NCBI RefSeq assembly: GCF_000255295.1
Contig: NC_017030.1
Location: forward strand, 1,550,001 to 1,614,000
Direction of reading: 5' to 3'
Source of the DNA: Corallococcus coralloides DSM 2259
GTDB lineage: Bacteria > Myxococcota > Myxococcia > Myxococcales > Myxococcaceae
Length of the DNA: 64,000 nt
Part shown: one piece after another, positions 1 to 6,697 of the stretch
Layout: each line of letters begins with the position of its first letter
Numbering within the stretch: position 1 is the stretch's first letter
The notes under the pieces: generated by a model
What the model was told of the DNA's origin: nothing
What the model saw: the letters and a program-made list of their open reading frames with translations, nothing else
Databases searched by the model: none
Position numbers and translations under genes: made by a program

Positions 1-519
1 GCCCAGAAGACGAGCGCCAAGGTGTACGGCTCCTTCGAGCTGGTGAACCTCCTGGGTCTGCCGGAGGCGCAGGGCGTGGGCGCCAACGCGGGCGGGACGT
101 TCACGGTGAAGGACGCCACCATCCACCTGGTGGAGGCGGTCCACTCCAGCAGCTACCAGGCGGACCCCAAGGCCCCGTCGCAGTACGCGGGCGCGCCCCT
201 GGGCTTCGTCATTGAAATCGCCAACGGCCCCACGCTGTACCACGCGGGCGACACCGGGGCCTTCCAGTCCATGGCCCTCATCGCGGAGCAGTTCAAGCCC
301 ACCGTGGCCCTGCTGCCCATCGGCGGCCACTTCGTCATGGACCCGCCGCAGGCCGCCGTCGCCGCGAAGCTGCTGAAGGTGAAGACCGTGGTGCCCATGC
401 ACTACGGCACCTTCCCCGCCCTGGCCGGCACCCCGGACGCGCTCACCACCGAGCTGAAGAAGACCCGGGCCACCACCAAGGTGCTCGCCCTGGAGCCGGG
501 CAAGGCCACCGCGCTGTAG
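1..519 (+). CDS. Metal-dependent hydrolase, UPF0173 / metallo-beta-lactamase fold (5' end outside window)
   Basis: The window opens inside this gene. The frame is open from base 1 and closes with TAG at 517-519, leaving about 172 C-terminal residues. The visible part is the C-terminal half of a metallo-beta-lactamase fold: HAGDT at visible residues 81-85, GGHFVMDP near 108-115 and PMHYGTFP near 132-139, which supply the Asp and His metal ligands of this fold. The spacing and the HYGTFP ending are typical of the UPF0173 (YtkL-like) group of small cytoplasmic hydrolases, whose physiological substrate is unknown. The N-terminal HxHxDH motif must lie upstream of the window and cannot be checked. 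A strong intrinsic terminator follows 18 bases after the stop, so this is the last gene of its transcript. Confidence 0.88.
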   Translation, partial: AQKTSAKVYGSFELVNLLGLPEAQGVGANAGGTFTVKDATIHLVEAVHSSSYQADPKAPSQYAGAPLGFVIEIANGPTLYHAGDTGAFQSMALIAEQFKPTVALLPIGGHFVMDPPQAAVAAKLLKVKTVVPMHYGTFPALAGTPDALTTELKKTRATTKVLALEPGKATAL

Positions 520-537
520 GCCTTCCGGGTTCTCTTC

Positions 538-578
538 GCGCGCCCGTCCGCCCTGGGTGGACGGGCGCGCTGTTTTTT
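538..578 (+). terminator. Rho-independent terminator of the hydrolase gene
   Basis: A perfect 12-bp inverted repeat, GCGCGCCCGTCC (538-549) and GGACGGGCGCGC (559-570), with a 9-base loop, followed by TG and six T residues (573-578). It starts 18 bases after the preceding stop codon and is the clearest intrinsic terminator in the window. Confidence 0.92.
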
Positions 579-716
579 CCACCAGGCATCAGCATCCGTT
601 GCCGGACGACGCCGTGGGCCTGGGGTCGAGTGGCATCCCGGATGCGGCTGGGTTATTCCCCGCCTCAGCGCGCCCGAGGGGGAAGCTCCGGCCGCGCGCT
701 TTCGAGGGGTGTACCG

Positions 717-2108
717 GTGTCGGTGCTGGTTTTTGGAAGGGGGACCTGGCTGGCCACGCTCCTGACGGACGTGGTCGCCGCGCATGCGCGCTCCCCCGCG
801 CCCGTCCCGACCCCTCCGCTTCCGGACGGCGCCTCTGGCCGGGCCCGGGGCCGCGCCTTCCTGCGCCGCACGCTGCGGGCCTCGGGGCTCGTCTACGGCA
901 CGCCCGTGCCGCTGCCCTCGCCGGTGGATGGCGGTGAGCCCTTCGACGTCCCGGCGCGCGCCGTGGAGGACGAGCTGTTCCACGCCGTGGTGCGCACGCT
1001 GGCGCGCATGGCGCTGGACCTGGCGCGGGTGATGGACGCGCCGGAGGGCCCCCGGGTGGAGCAGCTGCTGGTGCTCTTCGCGGTGCTGGCGGGCGAGCTG
1101 GACCTGGCCATGGCGCTGGACGCACGGCTCGCGGCGGGGCTGCCGGTGCCCCGGCGGATGGTGGGCCGGGTGGAGGACGCGCTCGACAAGCGGGCGCCGT
1201 CGCTGGCCGGGGACCCGGTGTACGGGCTGGTGCTGCACAACGGCGCGCAGTACGCGGACGCGCAGCTGTTCTGCCGGCAGGCCATTGATTTGTTCTCGAG
1301 CGGGCGGCTGTCTCGCGCGACGGCGGAGCGGCGGCGGGACTTCGCGGCGCGGCAGAAGGCGCTGCTCGTGGACGTGCTCACGGCGCTCGCGTGCGTGGAC
1401 CGCGAACCCAGCGCGCCCGCGCGTCGCGCCATCCTCCGGCAGGTGGAGGGGCTGAAGCTTCCGCACGCGCTGGAGGGCGAGGTGAAGGCCGCGGTGCGCC
1501 AGTCCTTCGAGCGCAAGCGCGACGTGCGGGAGGTGGTTCGCCGCGTGCGCAGCGTGGACATGCGGCACCTGCTGTTGGAGCAGGCGCTGCTGGCGGCGCT
1601 GGTGGACGGCCGGCGGACGCGGCGGGAGCGGGCCTTCATCGACACACTGGCGGGCGCGCTGCACGTGCCCCACGCGGAGCTGCGCCGTCTGGAATTGGAG
1701 ATGGCGGAGTTCTACGCGCGGCATCGCTCGCTGGTGGATGTCTTCACCGTGTCGGACGCGGCCGGCGCCATGGGCGAGGAGCTCATGGGCGGCATGCAGG
1801 AGACGCTGGAGAAGAACTACCACCGGCTCATGCAGGAGGCGCGCGAGACGGGCGACCTGGCGGTGCTGCTCACCAAGGCGGCGAGGCGCCAGACGCTCAC
1901 CGCCGACGAGCGTCAGCGCATGCGCGCGCAGCTCATCGACGTGGCGAAGGCCATCCCCGCGCTGGCCATCTTCGCCGCGCCGGGCGGCATCCTGCTGTTG
2001 GCGGCGCTGGCGAAGGTGCTGCCCTTCAGCCTGTTGCCCAGCGCCTTCCAGGACGGGCCCGCGGTGGACTCCGACGACGAGGACACCCTGGAGCGCGAAG
2101 CCGTCTGA
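717..2108 (+). CDS. TerB-like / LETM1-like domain protein
   Basis: Predicted 463-residue protein. The GTG at 717 is chosen because GAGGGG lies 7 bases upstream (704-709); the frame stays open further upstream without a better site. Residues about 285-350 (LLLEQALLAALVDG onward) look like a TerB-type all-helical domain. The C-terminal part, about 370-450, resembles the bacterial LETM1-like ribosome-binding domain, ending in a hydrophobic, proline-containing helix at about 412-441 (AIPALAIFAAPGGILLLAAL) and a short acidic tail. LETM1 itself is a mitochondrial inner-membrane protein linked to cation homeostasis and ribosome contact; what the bacterial relatives do is not established. There is no signal peptide, and the hydrophobic C-terminus could peripherally or integrally anchor it. 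It is convergent with the monooxygenase gene. The domain assignment rests on pattern similarity only. Confidence 0.72.
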   Translation: MSVLVFGRGTWLATLLTDVVAAHARSPAPVPTPPLPDGASGRARGRAFLRRTLRASGLVYGTPVPLPSPVDGGEPFDVPARAVEDELFHAVVRTLARMALDLARVMDAPEGPRVEQLLVLFAVLAGELDLAMALDARLAAGLPVPRRMVGRVEDALDKRAPSLAGDPVYGLVLHNGAQYADAQLFCRQAIDLFSSGRLSRATAERRRDFAARQKALLVDVLTALACVDREPSAPARRAILRQVEGLKLPHALEGEVKAAVRQSFERKRDVREVVRRVRSVDMRHLLLEQALLAALVDGRRTRRERAFIDTLAGALHVPHAELRRLELEMAEFYARHRSLVDVFTVSDAAGAMGEELMGGMQETLEKNYHRLMQEARETGDLAVLLTKAARRQTLTADERQRMRAQLIDVAKAIPALAIFAAPGGILLLAALAKVLPFSLLPSAFQDGPAVDSDDEDTLEREAV

Positions 2109-2181
2109 AGTCCCGCGTGAAGCGCAGCGCGAACCACTCGTGGGCCTCGCCAGGATGCGAAGCCCCGCGAGGTTGCTCCCG

Positions 2182-3747
2182 CTACGCGGTGACCTCCAGA
2201 GCGCTCTCCGCATTCGCGGGCAGGAGCGGGGTGAGGAACGCAGTCAACGCCGCGAGGTCGCCAGGCCGGGCCGCGTGTCCCACGTAGCCATCCGGGCGGA
2301 CCAGGATGAGTGCATCCCTTCCCGGGACCACGTCGTAGGCACGGTGGGCGTGGCCGTCCACGTCGAGCAGGGCCTCGGGGATGGGGGCCGCGCTCTTCCC
2401 GAGGATGCGGACGACGCGCACGGAATCACCGGCCCACGCGACGGCATCCGCGTGCGTGGCCCCAAAGACGAGCAGCGTCCAGTGGGGGCCGCGAAACCTG
2501 TCCGACAGTCGGACAGGTTTTCCGTGGGCATCCAGGCAGGGTGCATCCGGAGCGCGGTCTCCGGCCTGCACCCGCGCCGTGTCGCCTGAGACCTCCGGTG
2601 CCAGCGGACCGCCGCGATAGCTCAAGCCCAGCTGCAGCAGCTCTTCGCCGCGGTTCAGGGCCTTCATGCGTCCCTGCCGCATGCCGTCGAACAGCTTCGA
2701 GGACAGCCCGAGCACCCGCGCCGCGACGGGCAACCGCTCCGACTCGTAGGTGTCGAGCAGGGCCGGGTCCGCGCCCTGGAGCACGTGGCCCAGCTTCCAG
2801 CCCAGGTTGTAGGCGTCCTGAACGCCGGTGTTGAGCCCCTGGCCTCCGGTGGGCGGGTGCACGTGCGCGGCATCGCCCGCGATGAACACGCGGCCCACGC
2901 GGTAGCGGTCCGCCATGCGCACGTTGGGGCGGTACACGGACAGCCAGCTCGCGTCATGCAGGCGCACGGCCTGGCCCGGGCGAGCGGCCTCCTGGATGCG
3001 CTGGTTGAGCGCGGCCTCGGTGAGCTCCGGCATGGGGCTCCCGGGCTTCACCTGGAGGGCGAGCTGGAAGCGGTCCACGCCGGGCAGCGGGCACAGCGCC
3101 ACCATGCAGCCCTTCGCGAAGGGCCATACGTGCCAGTGCGCGTGCTCCAGTCCGTCCACGCGCACGTCGCCCACGACCATGCGCTCCTCCTCATGGGTGA
3201 CGCCGAGGAAGGTCAGGCCCAGCTCCTTGCGCACGCGGCTGTGTCCGCCGTCCGCGCCCACCAGGTACTCCGCGCGGACGGTCTCCTCCTCGCCGTTGCG
3301 TGTGAGCGTGGCGGTGACGCCGGTGTCGTCCTGGGTGAAGCCGGTGAGCGCGGTGCCGAACTCCACCGAGACACCCAGCGACGCCAGCCGGTCGCGCAGG
3401 ATGCCCTCGGTGCGGGCCTGGGGCACGAGCCAGGGATTGGAGTGGGGCACGTCCGGGGTGGCGGCGCGGCGGGGCATCATGGTCCAGCGCCCCACGACGA
3501 AGCGCCGCCAATGGAGGCGGAGCTGGGGATAGGCATTGCCCGCGGCGAGCACGGCATCGAGCACGCCCAGGTCGTCCAGCACCTCCAGCGTGCGAGGCGA
3601 AAGCCCCTTGCCGCGAGATCCGACGAAGGGGCGCGGCGCCGCGTCCACGATGCGCACGCGAATGCCCCGGCGAGCGAGGTCACACGCGAGCGTCAGGCCC
3701 GTGGGCCCTGCGCCGATGACGAGCACCGGCAGGATGTCATGGGACAT
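2182..3747 (-). CDS. FAD-dependent aromatic monooxygenase (PheA/TfdB/MhpA type)
   Basis: Predicted 521 residues, normal for the family. It is a flavoprotein hydroxylase that would use NAD(P)H and O2 to hydroxylate an aromatic or polyketide-like substrate. Residues 12-17 give the dinucleotide-binding GAGPTG, about 162 the GADGGHSRVR motif, and about 286-305 the second FAD motif (FIAGDAAHVHPPTGGQG). The last 130 residues match the thioredoxin-like C-terminal domain of phenol hydroxylase relatives. The ATG at 3747 is chosen because AGGAGA lies just upstream; an in-frame ATG 39 bases earlier has no ribosome site. The gene is divergent from a TetR regulator 94 bases away, the usual arrangement for substrate-induced control. 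Oddity: a perfect 27-bp palindrome (2494-2520), identical to a nearby intergenic repeat, encodes about residues 410-418 (KPVRLSDRF) without breaking the frame. Confidence 0.9.
   Translation of the reverse strand: MSHDILPVLVIGAGPTGLTLACDLARRGIRVRIVDAAPRPFVGSRGKGLSPRTLEVLDDLGVLDAVLAAGNAYPQLRLHWRRFVVGRWTMMPRRAATPDVPHSNPWLVPQARTEGILRDRLASLGVSVEFGTALTGFTQDDTGVTATLTRNGEEETVRAEYLVGADGGHSRVRKELGLTFLGVTHEEERMVVGDVRVDGLEHAHWHVWPFAKGCMVALCPLPGVDRFQLALQVKPGSPMPELTEAALNQRIQEAARPGQAVRLHDASWLSVYRPNVRMADRYRVGRVFIAGDAAHVHPPTGGQGLNTGVQDAYNLGWKLGHVLQGADPALLDTYESERLPVAARVLGLSSKLFDGMRQGRMKALNRGEELLQLGLSYRGGPLAPEVSGDTARVQAGDRAPDAPCLDAHGKPVRLSDRFRGPHWTLLVFGATHADAVAWAGDSVRVVRILGKSAAPIPEALLDVDGHAHRAYDVVPGRDALILVRPDGYVGHAARPGDLAALTAFLTPLLPANAESALEVTA
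2494..2520. repeat. 27-bp odd palindrome inside the monooxygenase coding sequence
   Basis: A perfect inverted repeat, AAACCTGTCCGAC, single A, GTCGGACAGGTTT. It is the same element as the four-copy array at 6428-6671. Here it is read in frame on the minus strand as KPVRLSDRF followed by RGPHWTLL, a stretch that still fits the family's C-terminal domain. Confidence 0.9.
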
Positions 3748-3791
3748 GGAAGGTCTCCTGTCGCGCGTCAGCGGCGACGGAGACAAGAATG

Positions 3792-3805
3792 TAAGGGACT
3801 GCTTA
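3792..3805. promoter_or_regulatory. Candidate TetR operator in the divergent promoter region
   Basis: The 94-base gap between the monooxygenase (start 3747, minus) and the TetR gene (start 3842, plus) contains the inverted repeat TAAG-N6-CTTA at 3792-3805. It is nested in a looser one, GACAA (3782-3786) and TTGTC (3808-3812). This is the most AT-rich part of the gap and the expected position for an autoregulatory operator. No perfect 15-bp operator is visible, so the assignment is tentative. Confidence 0.4.
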
Positions 3806-3841
3806 TGTTGTCAGCTTGCGTTCCCGCCCCAGGAGTCCGGC

Positions 3842-4438
3842 ATGCCGCGCGCGAAGCTTTCCCCTCGGAAGACACCCACGCAGCAGCGCTCGCGAGCGAC
3901 GGTGGACGCGCTGGTGCAGGCGACTGCTGACATTCTGGTGCGCGACGGCTACGCGAAGCTGACGACGAACCGCATCGCGGAGCGGGCAGGCGTCAACGTG
4001 GCATCGCTGTACCAGTTCTTCCCCGGCAAGGAGGCGCTGGTGGCGGAGGTGTTGCGCCGCCACGTGAAGGAGCAGCGCGCCGCCACACGGGAGGTGCTGG
4101 CGACGCGGAAGTTCAACACGCTGGAGGACCTCATCCGGACGCTGGTGGTGCTGGGCTTCGCGGCGCACGCGGTGAATCCGAAGCTGCACCACGCGCTGAC
4201 GGAGGAGCTGCCAGCGCGTCCGGCAAGGAAGTGGGACCCGGACGACGCGCCCATGCTGGAAGCCCTGAGCCGGTTCAAGACGGACGTGCCGGACCCGGAG
4301 CTGGCCCTGTGGCTCATCGACACGGTGGCCCACGCGGTCATCCACCGCGCGGTGGTGGAGCGCCCCGAGTCCCTGTCCCAGGGGCTGCTCCAGGAGGAGC
4401 TGGTGACGCTCCTCCTGCGCTACCTGAAGCGGAAGTAG
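3842..4438 (+). CDS. TetR/AcrR family transcriptional regulator
   Basis: Predicted 198 residues, the typical TetR length. Residues about 15-62 form the N-terminal helix-turn-helix (SRATVDALVQATADILVRDG, then TTNRIAERAGVNVASLYQFF and PGKEALVAEVL), which matches the TetR pattern very closely. The C-terminal two thirds is the variable ligand-binding and dimerisation domain, with conserved-looking helices ending in LLLRYLKRK. The ATG at 3842 directly precedes the basic arm MPRAKLSPRK; the frame is open upstream but no better start is seen. Divergence from the FAD monooxygenase implies that it represses that gene and itself, with an aromatic or xenobiotic inducer. The ligand cannot be inferred. 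Confidence 0.93.
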   Translation: MPRAKLSPRKTPTQQRSRATVDALVQATADILVRDGYAKLTTNRIAERAGVNVASLYQFFPGKEALVAEVLRRHVKEQRAATREVLATRKFNTLEDLIRTLVVLGFAAHAVNPKLHHALTEELPARPARKWDPDDAPMLEALSRFKTDVPDPELALWLIDTVAHAVIHRAVVERPESLSQGLLQEELVTLLLRYLKRK

Positions 4439-4448
4439 GCGCCGGGCT

Positions 4449-5327
4449 TCAGCGCCCCGACGCCTGCGCGTCCACGGCGGCCAGCTCATCCTTGCCGAGC
4501 TTCACCTCCGCGCCGGCCAGGTTCTCCTCCAGGTGCTTCACGGAGGACGTGCCCGGGATGGGCAGCATCACCGGCGAGCGCGCCAGCAGCCAGGAGAGGG
4601 CAATCTGCGCGGGCGTCGCGTTGTGCTTCTTCGCCACGGAGTCGAGCGTGCTCCCCGGCTTCGCCAGACCGCCCGTCGCCAGCGGGAACCACGGGATGAA
4701 CCCCAGGTTCTCCTTCTCGCAGTAGTCCAGCACCTTCTCGTGCACGCGGTCGGTCAGGTTGTACCGGTTCTGCACCGATACGACGTCCACCACCTTGCGC
4801 GCCCGCTCGATCTCCTCCACCGACACCTCCGACAGGCCGATGTGGCGGATCTTCCCTTCCTTCTGCAGCGCCTTCAGCTCACCCAGCGATTCCTCCACCG
4901 GGACCTTCGGGTCGATGCGGTGCAACTGGTACAGGTCGATGCGCTCCAGCTTCAGCCGGCGCAGCGACAGCTCCAGCTCCTGGCGCAGGTACTTGGGCGC
5001 GCCCACCGGGTGCCACTCGTTGGGCCCCGTGCGCACCAGGCCCGCCTTCGTCGCCACGACCACGCCCTTGGCGTAGGGGTGCAGGGCCTCCGCGATGATC
5101 TCCTCGCTGAAGTAGGGGCCGTAGGAGTCCGCCGTGTCGATGAAGTCCACGCCCAGCTCCAGCGCGCGGCGCAACACGCGCACCGCCTCCGCCCGGTCCT
5201 TGGGCGGACCCCAGATGCCAGGGCCGGTGAGCTGCATGGCGCCGTAGCCCAGCCGGTGGACGGGCAAATCTCCGCCCAGCTTGAAGGTGCCGCTCTTCTC
5301 CGCGGGTCGCGTCGAGGTTCCGCTCAT
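4449..5327 (-). CDS. Aldo/keto reductase
   Basis: Predicted 292 residues, a TIM-barrel NADPH-dependent oxidoreductase. The catalytic tetrad is visible: Asp and Tyr in [15 protein letters not shown], Lys in VVVATKAGL, and His in LYQLHRIDP. The C-terminal cofactor loop [15 protein letters not shown] is the hallmark of the AKR13/YajO-like groups. The ATG at 5327 has GGAGG 9 bases upstream. The preceding gene on the same strand (an SDR) ends 57 bases away, so the two may be co-transcribed. Its stop is only 10 bases from that of the convergent TetR gene. The substrate cannot be predicted. Confidence 0.93.
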   Translation of the reverse strand: MSGTSTRPAEKSGTFKLGGDLPVHRLGYGAMQLTGPGIWGPPKDRAEAVRVLRRALELGVDFIDTADSYGPYFSEEIIAEALHPYAKGVVVATKAGLVRTGPNEWHPVGAPKYLRQELELSLRRLKLERIDLYQLHRIDPKVPVEESLGELKALQKEGKIRHIGLSEVSVEEIERARKVVDVVSVQNRYNLTDRVHEKVLDYCEKENLGFIPWFPLATGGLAKPGSTLDSVAKKHNATPAQIALSWLLARSPVMLPIPGTSSVKHLEENLAGAEVKLGKDELAAVDAQASGR

Positions 5328-5384
5328 GAGTGCTTCCTCCGTGCAGATGAACGCCCAGACAGATGCATGTGCAGTAAATGCGTT

Positions 5385-6164
5385 TCAGGCCGTCCGGTAC
5401 CGTTCGGCCAGTGCGTGGGTCGCCCCACGCAGCAGCCCGGCCTCCGCCTTCTCCAGGGCAGTGAGGGCCTCCGCGGCCTCCAGTCCGGGGACGCAGACCG
5501 TCTCACCGCGCTCCAGCGCGACGAGCGACGCCGTGACGACGTCCTCCGGCGACATGGTGCCGGGATAGCCGCCGTTGAACTCCGTGAAGGTCATGCCCGG
5601 GCAGACGACCTGCGCCACCACGGGCGTGCCGCGCAGCTCGCCCGCGAGCGTGCGGGTGAAGTGGACGAGGAACGCCTTCGCGCCCGCGTAGGTGGCCCGG
5701 TGGGGCAGGGGACCCGGTGGCATCGCGCCGGAGAAGGCGAGCAGGGAGGCGACGTTGATGACCGCGCCCTTGCCCCGCGCCAGCATGCCGGGCAGCGCCG
5801 CGCGCGTGGCCAGCATCGGCGCCATCATGTGCAGGTTCGCCAGGCCTTCCAGCGCCGCGGGCTCCACCTGCGCGAAGGGGCCATAGCCGCCCACGCCCGC
5901 GTTGTTGATGAGCAGGGTGAGGTCCTCGCCCGCCGCGCGCGCGGCCACCCGCAGGAGGTCCGCGTGCACCGTGAGGTCCGCCCGCAGCACCTCCGCGCGG
6001 ATGCCATGCGCCGCCGTCAGCTCCGCCGCCAGTGCCTTCAGCCGCTCCTCCCGCCGAGCGACGAGGACCAGGTCATATCCAAGCGCCGCCAGCCTCCGGG
6101 CATACACCGCACCAATTCCCGCGGACGTGCCCGTCACCAACGCTGTTCCTCGACTGCCTGCCAT
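5385..6164 (-). CDS. Short-chain dehydrogenase/reductase (SDR)
   Basis: Predicted 259 residues, a classical SDR oxidoreductase. The Rossmann glycine motif TGTSAGIG is at about residues 10-17. NNAGVGGYG, the catalytic Ser (VINVASLLAFSG), and Tyr and Lys (TYAGAKAF) follow in order. The ATG at 6164 begins MAGSRGTALVTG. The open frame extends 29 codons further upstream, but a purine-rich GGGAG precedes 6164 and the Rossmann fold starts right after it. The following gene on the same strand is an aldo/keto reductase 57 bases away, suggesting a two-gene reductase operon. Promoter sequences would lie in the repeat-bearing region 6165-6697. Confidence 0.93.
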   Translation of the reverse strand: MAGSRGTALVTGTSAGIGAVYARRLAALGYDLVLVARREERLKALAAELTAAHGIRAEVLRADLTVHADLLRVAARAAGEDLTLLINNAGVGGYGPFAQVEPAALEGLANLHMMAPMLATRAALPGMLARGKGAVINVASLLAFSGAMPPGPLPHRATYAGAKAFLVHFTRTLAGELRGTPVVAQVVCPGMTFTEFNGGYPGTMSPEDVVTASLVALERGETVCVPGLEAAEALTALEKAEAGLLRGATHALAERYRTA

Positions 6165-6697
6165 GCCTGCTCCCTGAAGGAGGTGGAGAGGGGGGCGTCC
6201 GACTCCGACGCAATGAATGCTGGAGATGGGGACTGCCGCCGCGAAGCGCATGCCGCTTGGGCCGCACCCTCGGCCGCTGGGTAACGAAGGGCGGTCAGCC
6301 GTGCAAGCGGGATGCAGGCCCAGAGGGCATCAAAATGACGGAGGCGGTCCAGCGCGCAACGGTCGATCACCGTGGGTGCACGTTTCCGCCCGAAGCAGGG
6401 GCGAAGTCCCCGCCGCGACGCACCGAAAAAACCTGTCCGACAGTCGGACAGGTTTTGGAGCGCCAAGGCCAGGGGCCCGCGCTCCGTCCAGGGCCGCGCG
6501 AACCAGTCCGACAGTCGGACAAGTTTTGGAGCGCCGTGGCCGGGGGGCCGGCGCTTCGCCCGGGGCAGCACGAACCTGTCTGACAGTCGGACAGGTTTTG
6601 GAGCGCCGTGGCCAGGGGGCCGGCGCTCCGCCCGGGGCTGCGCGAACCTGTCCGACAGTCGGACAGGTTTTGGGGAACCGCGGCCGGTGGCGCGCCT
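6165..6697. other. 533-bp non-coding region carrying the palindrome array
   Basis: This stretch lies between the start of the SDR gene and the end of the ABC-exporter gene, both on the minus strand. It must hold the exporter's 3' end signals and the SDR promoter. The right half is filled by the compound repeat array. The left part (6165-6427) shows no convincing gene and no clear sigma-70 promoter. Short frames running through the repeats exist but have no ribosome sites and show no family resemblance. Confidence 0.7.
6428..6671. repeat. Array of four odd palindromes with 71-72 bp period and hairpin spacers
   Basis: Palindrome copies are centred at 6442, 6513, 6585 and 6657. Copy 1 is perfect over 29 bases. 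Copies 2 and 3 have one to a few substitutions, but the core GTC(C/T)GACAGTCGGAC persists. Copy 4 is perfect over its inner 25 bases. The intervening segments are similar to one another and can fold: GGAGCGC (6457-6463) with GCGCTCC (6479-6485) in spacer 1, a GU-tolerant version in spacer 2, and a perfect GGAGCGCC/GGCGCTCC in spacer 3. Each unit is therefore an odd palindrome plus a second hairpin. The plus strand of each palindrome ends in GTTTT, so it could act as a terminator-like element. A fifth palindrome lies within the monooxygenase gene at 2494-2520. Confidence 0.9.

Noticed and set aside
2145-2172. Terminator between the LETM1-like and monooxygenase genes (CCTCGC / GCGAGG)
   Set aside because: Only 6 bp of stem, a 16-base loop and no T-run on either strand.
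6428-6671. CRISPR array (27-base repeats with about 45-base spacers)
   Set aside because: The spacers resemble each other and form hairpins, repeats are fully palindromic with variants, only four units exist, and no cas genes are nearby.
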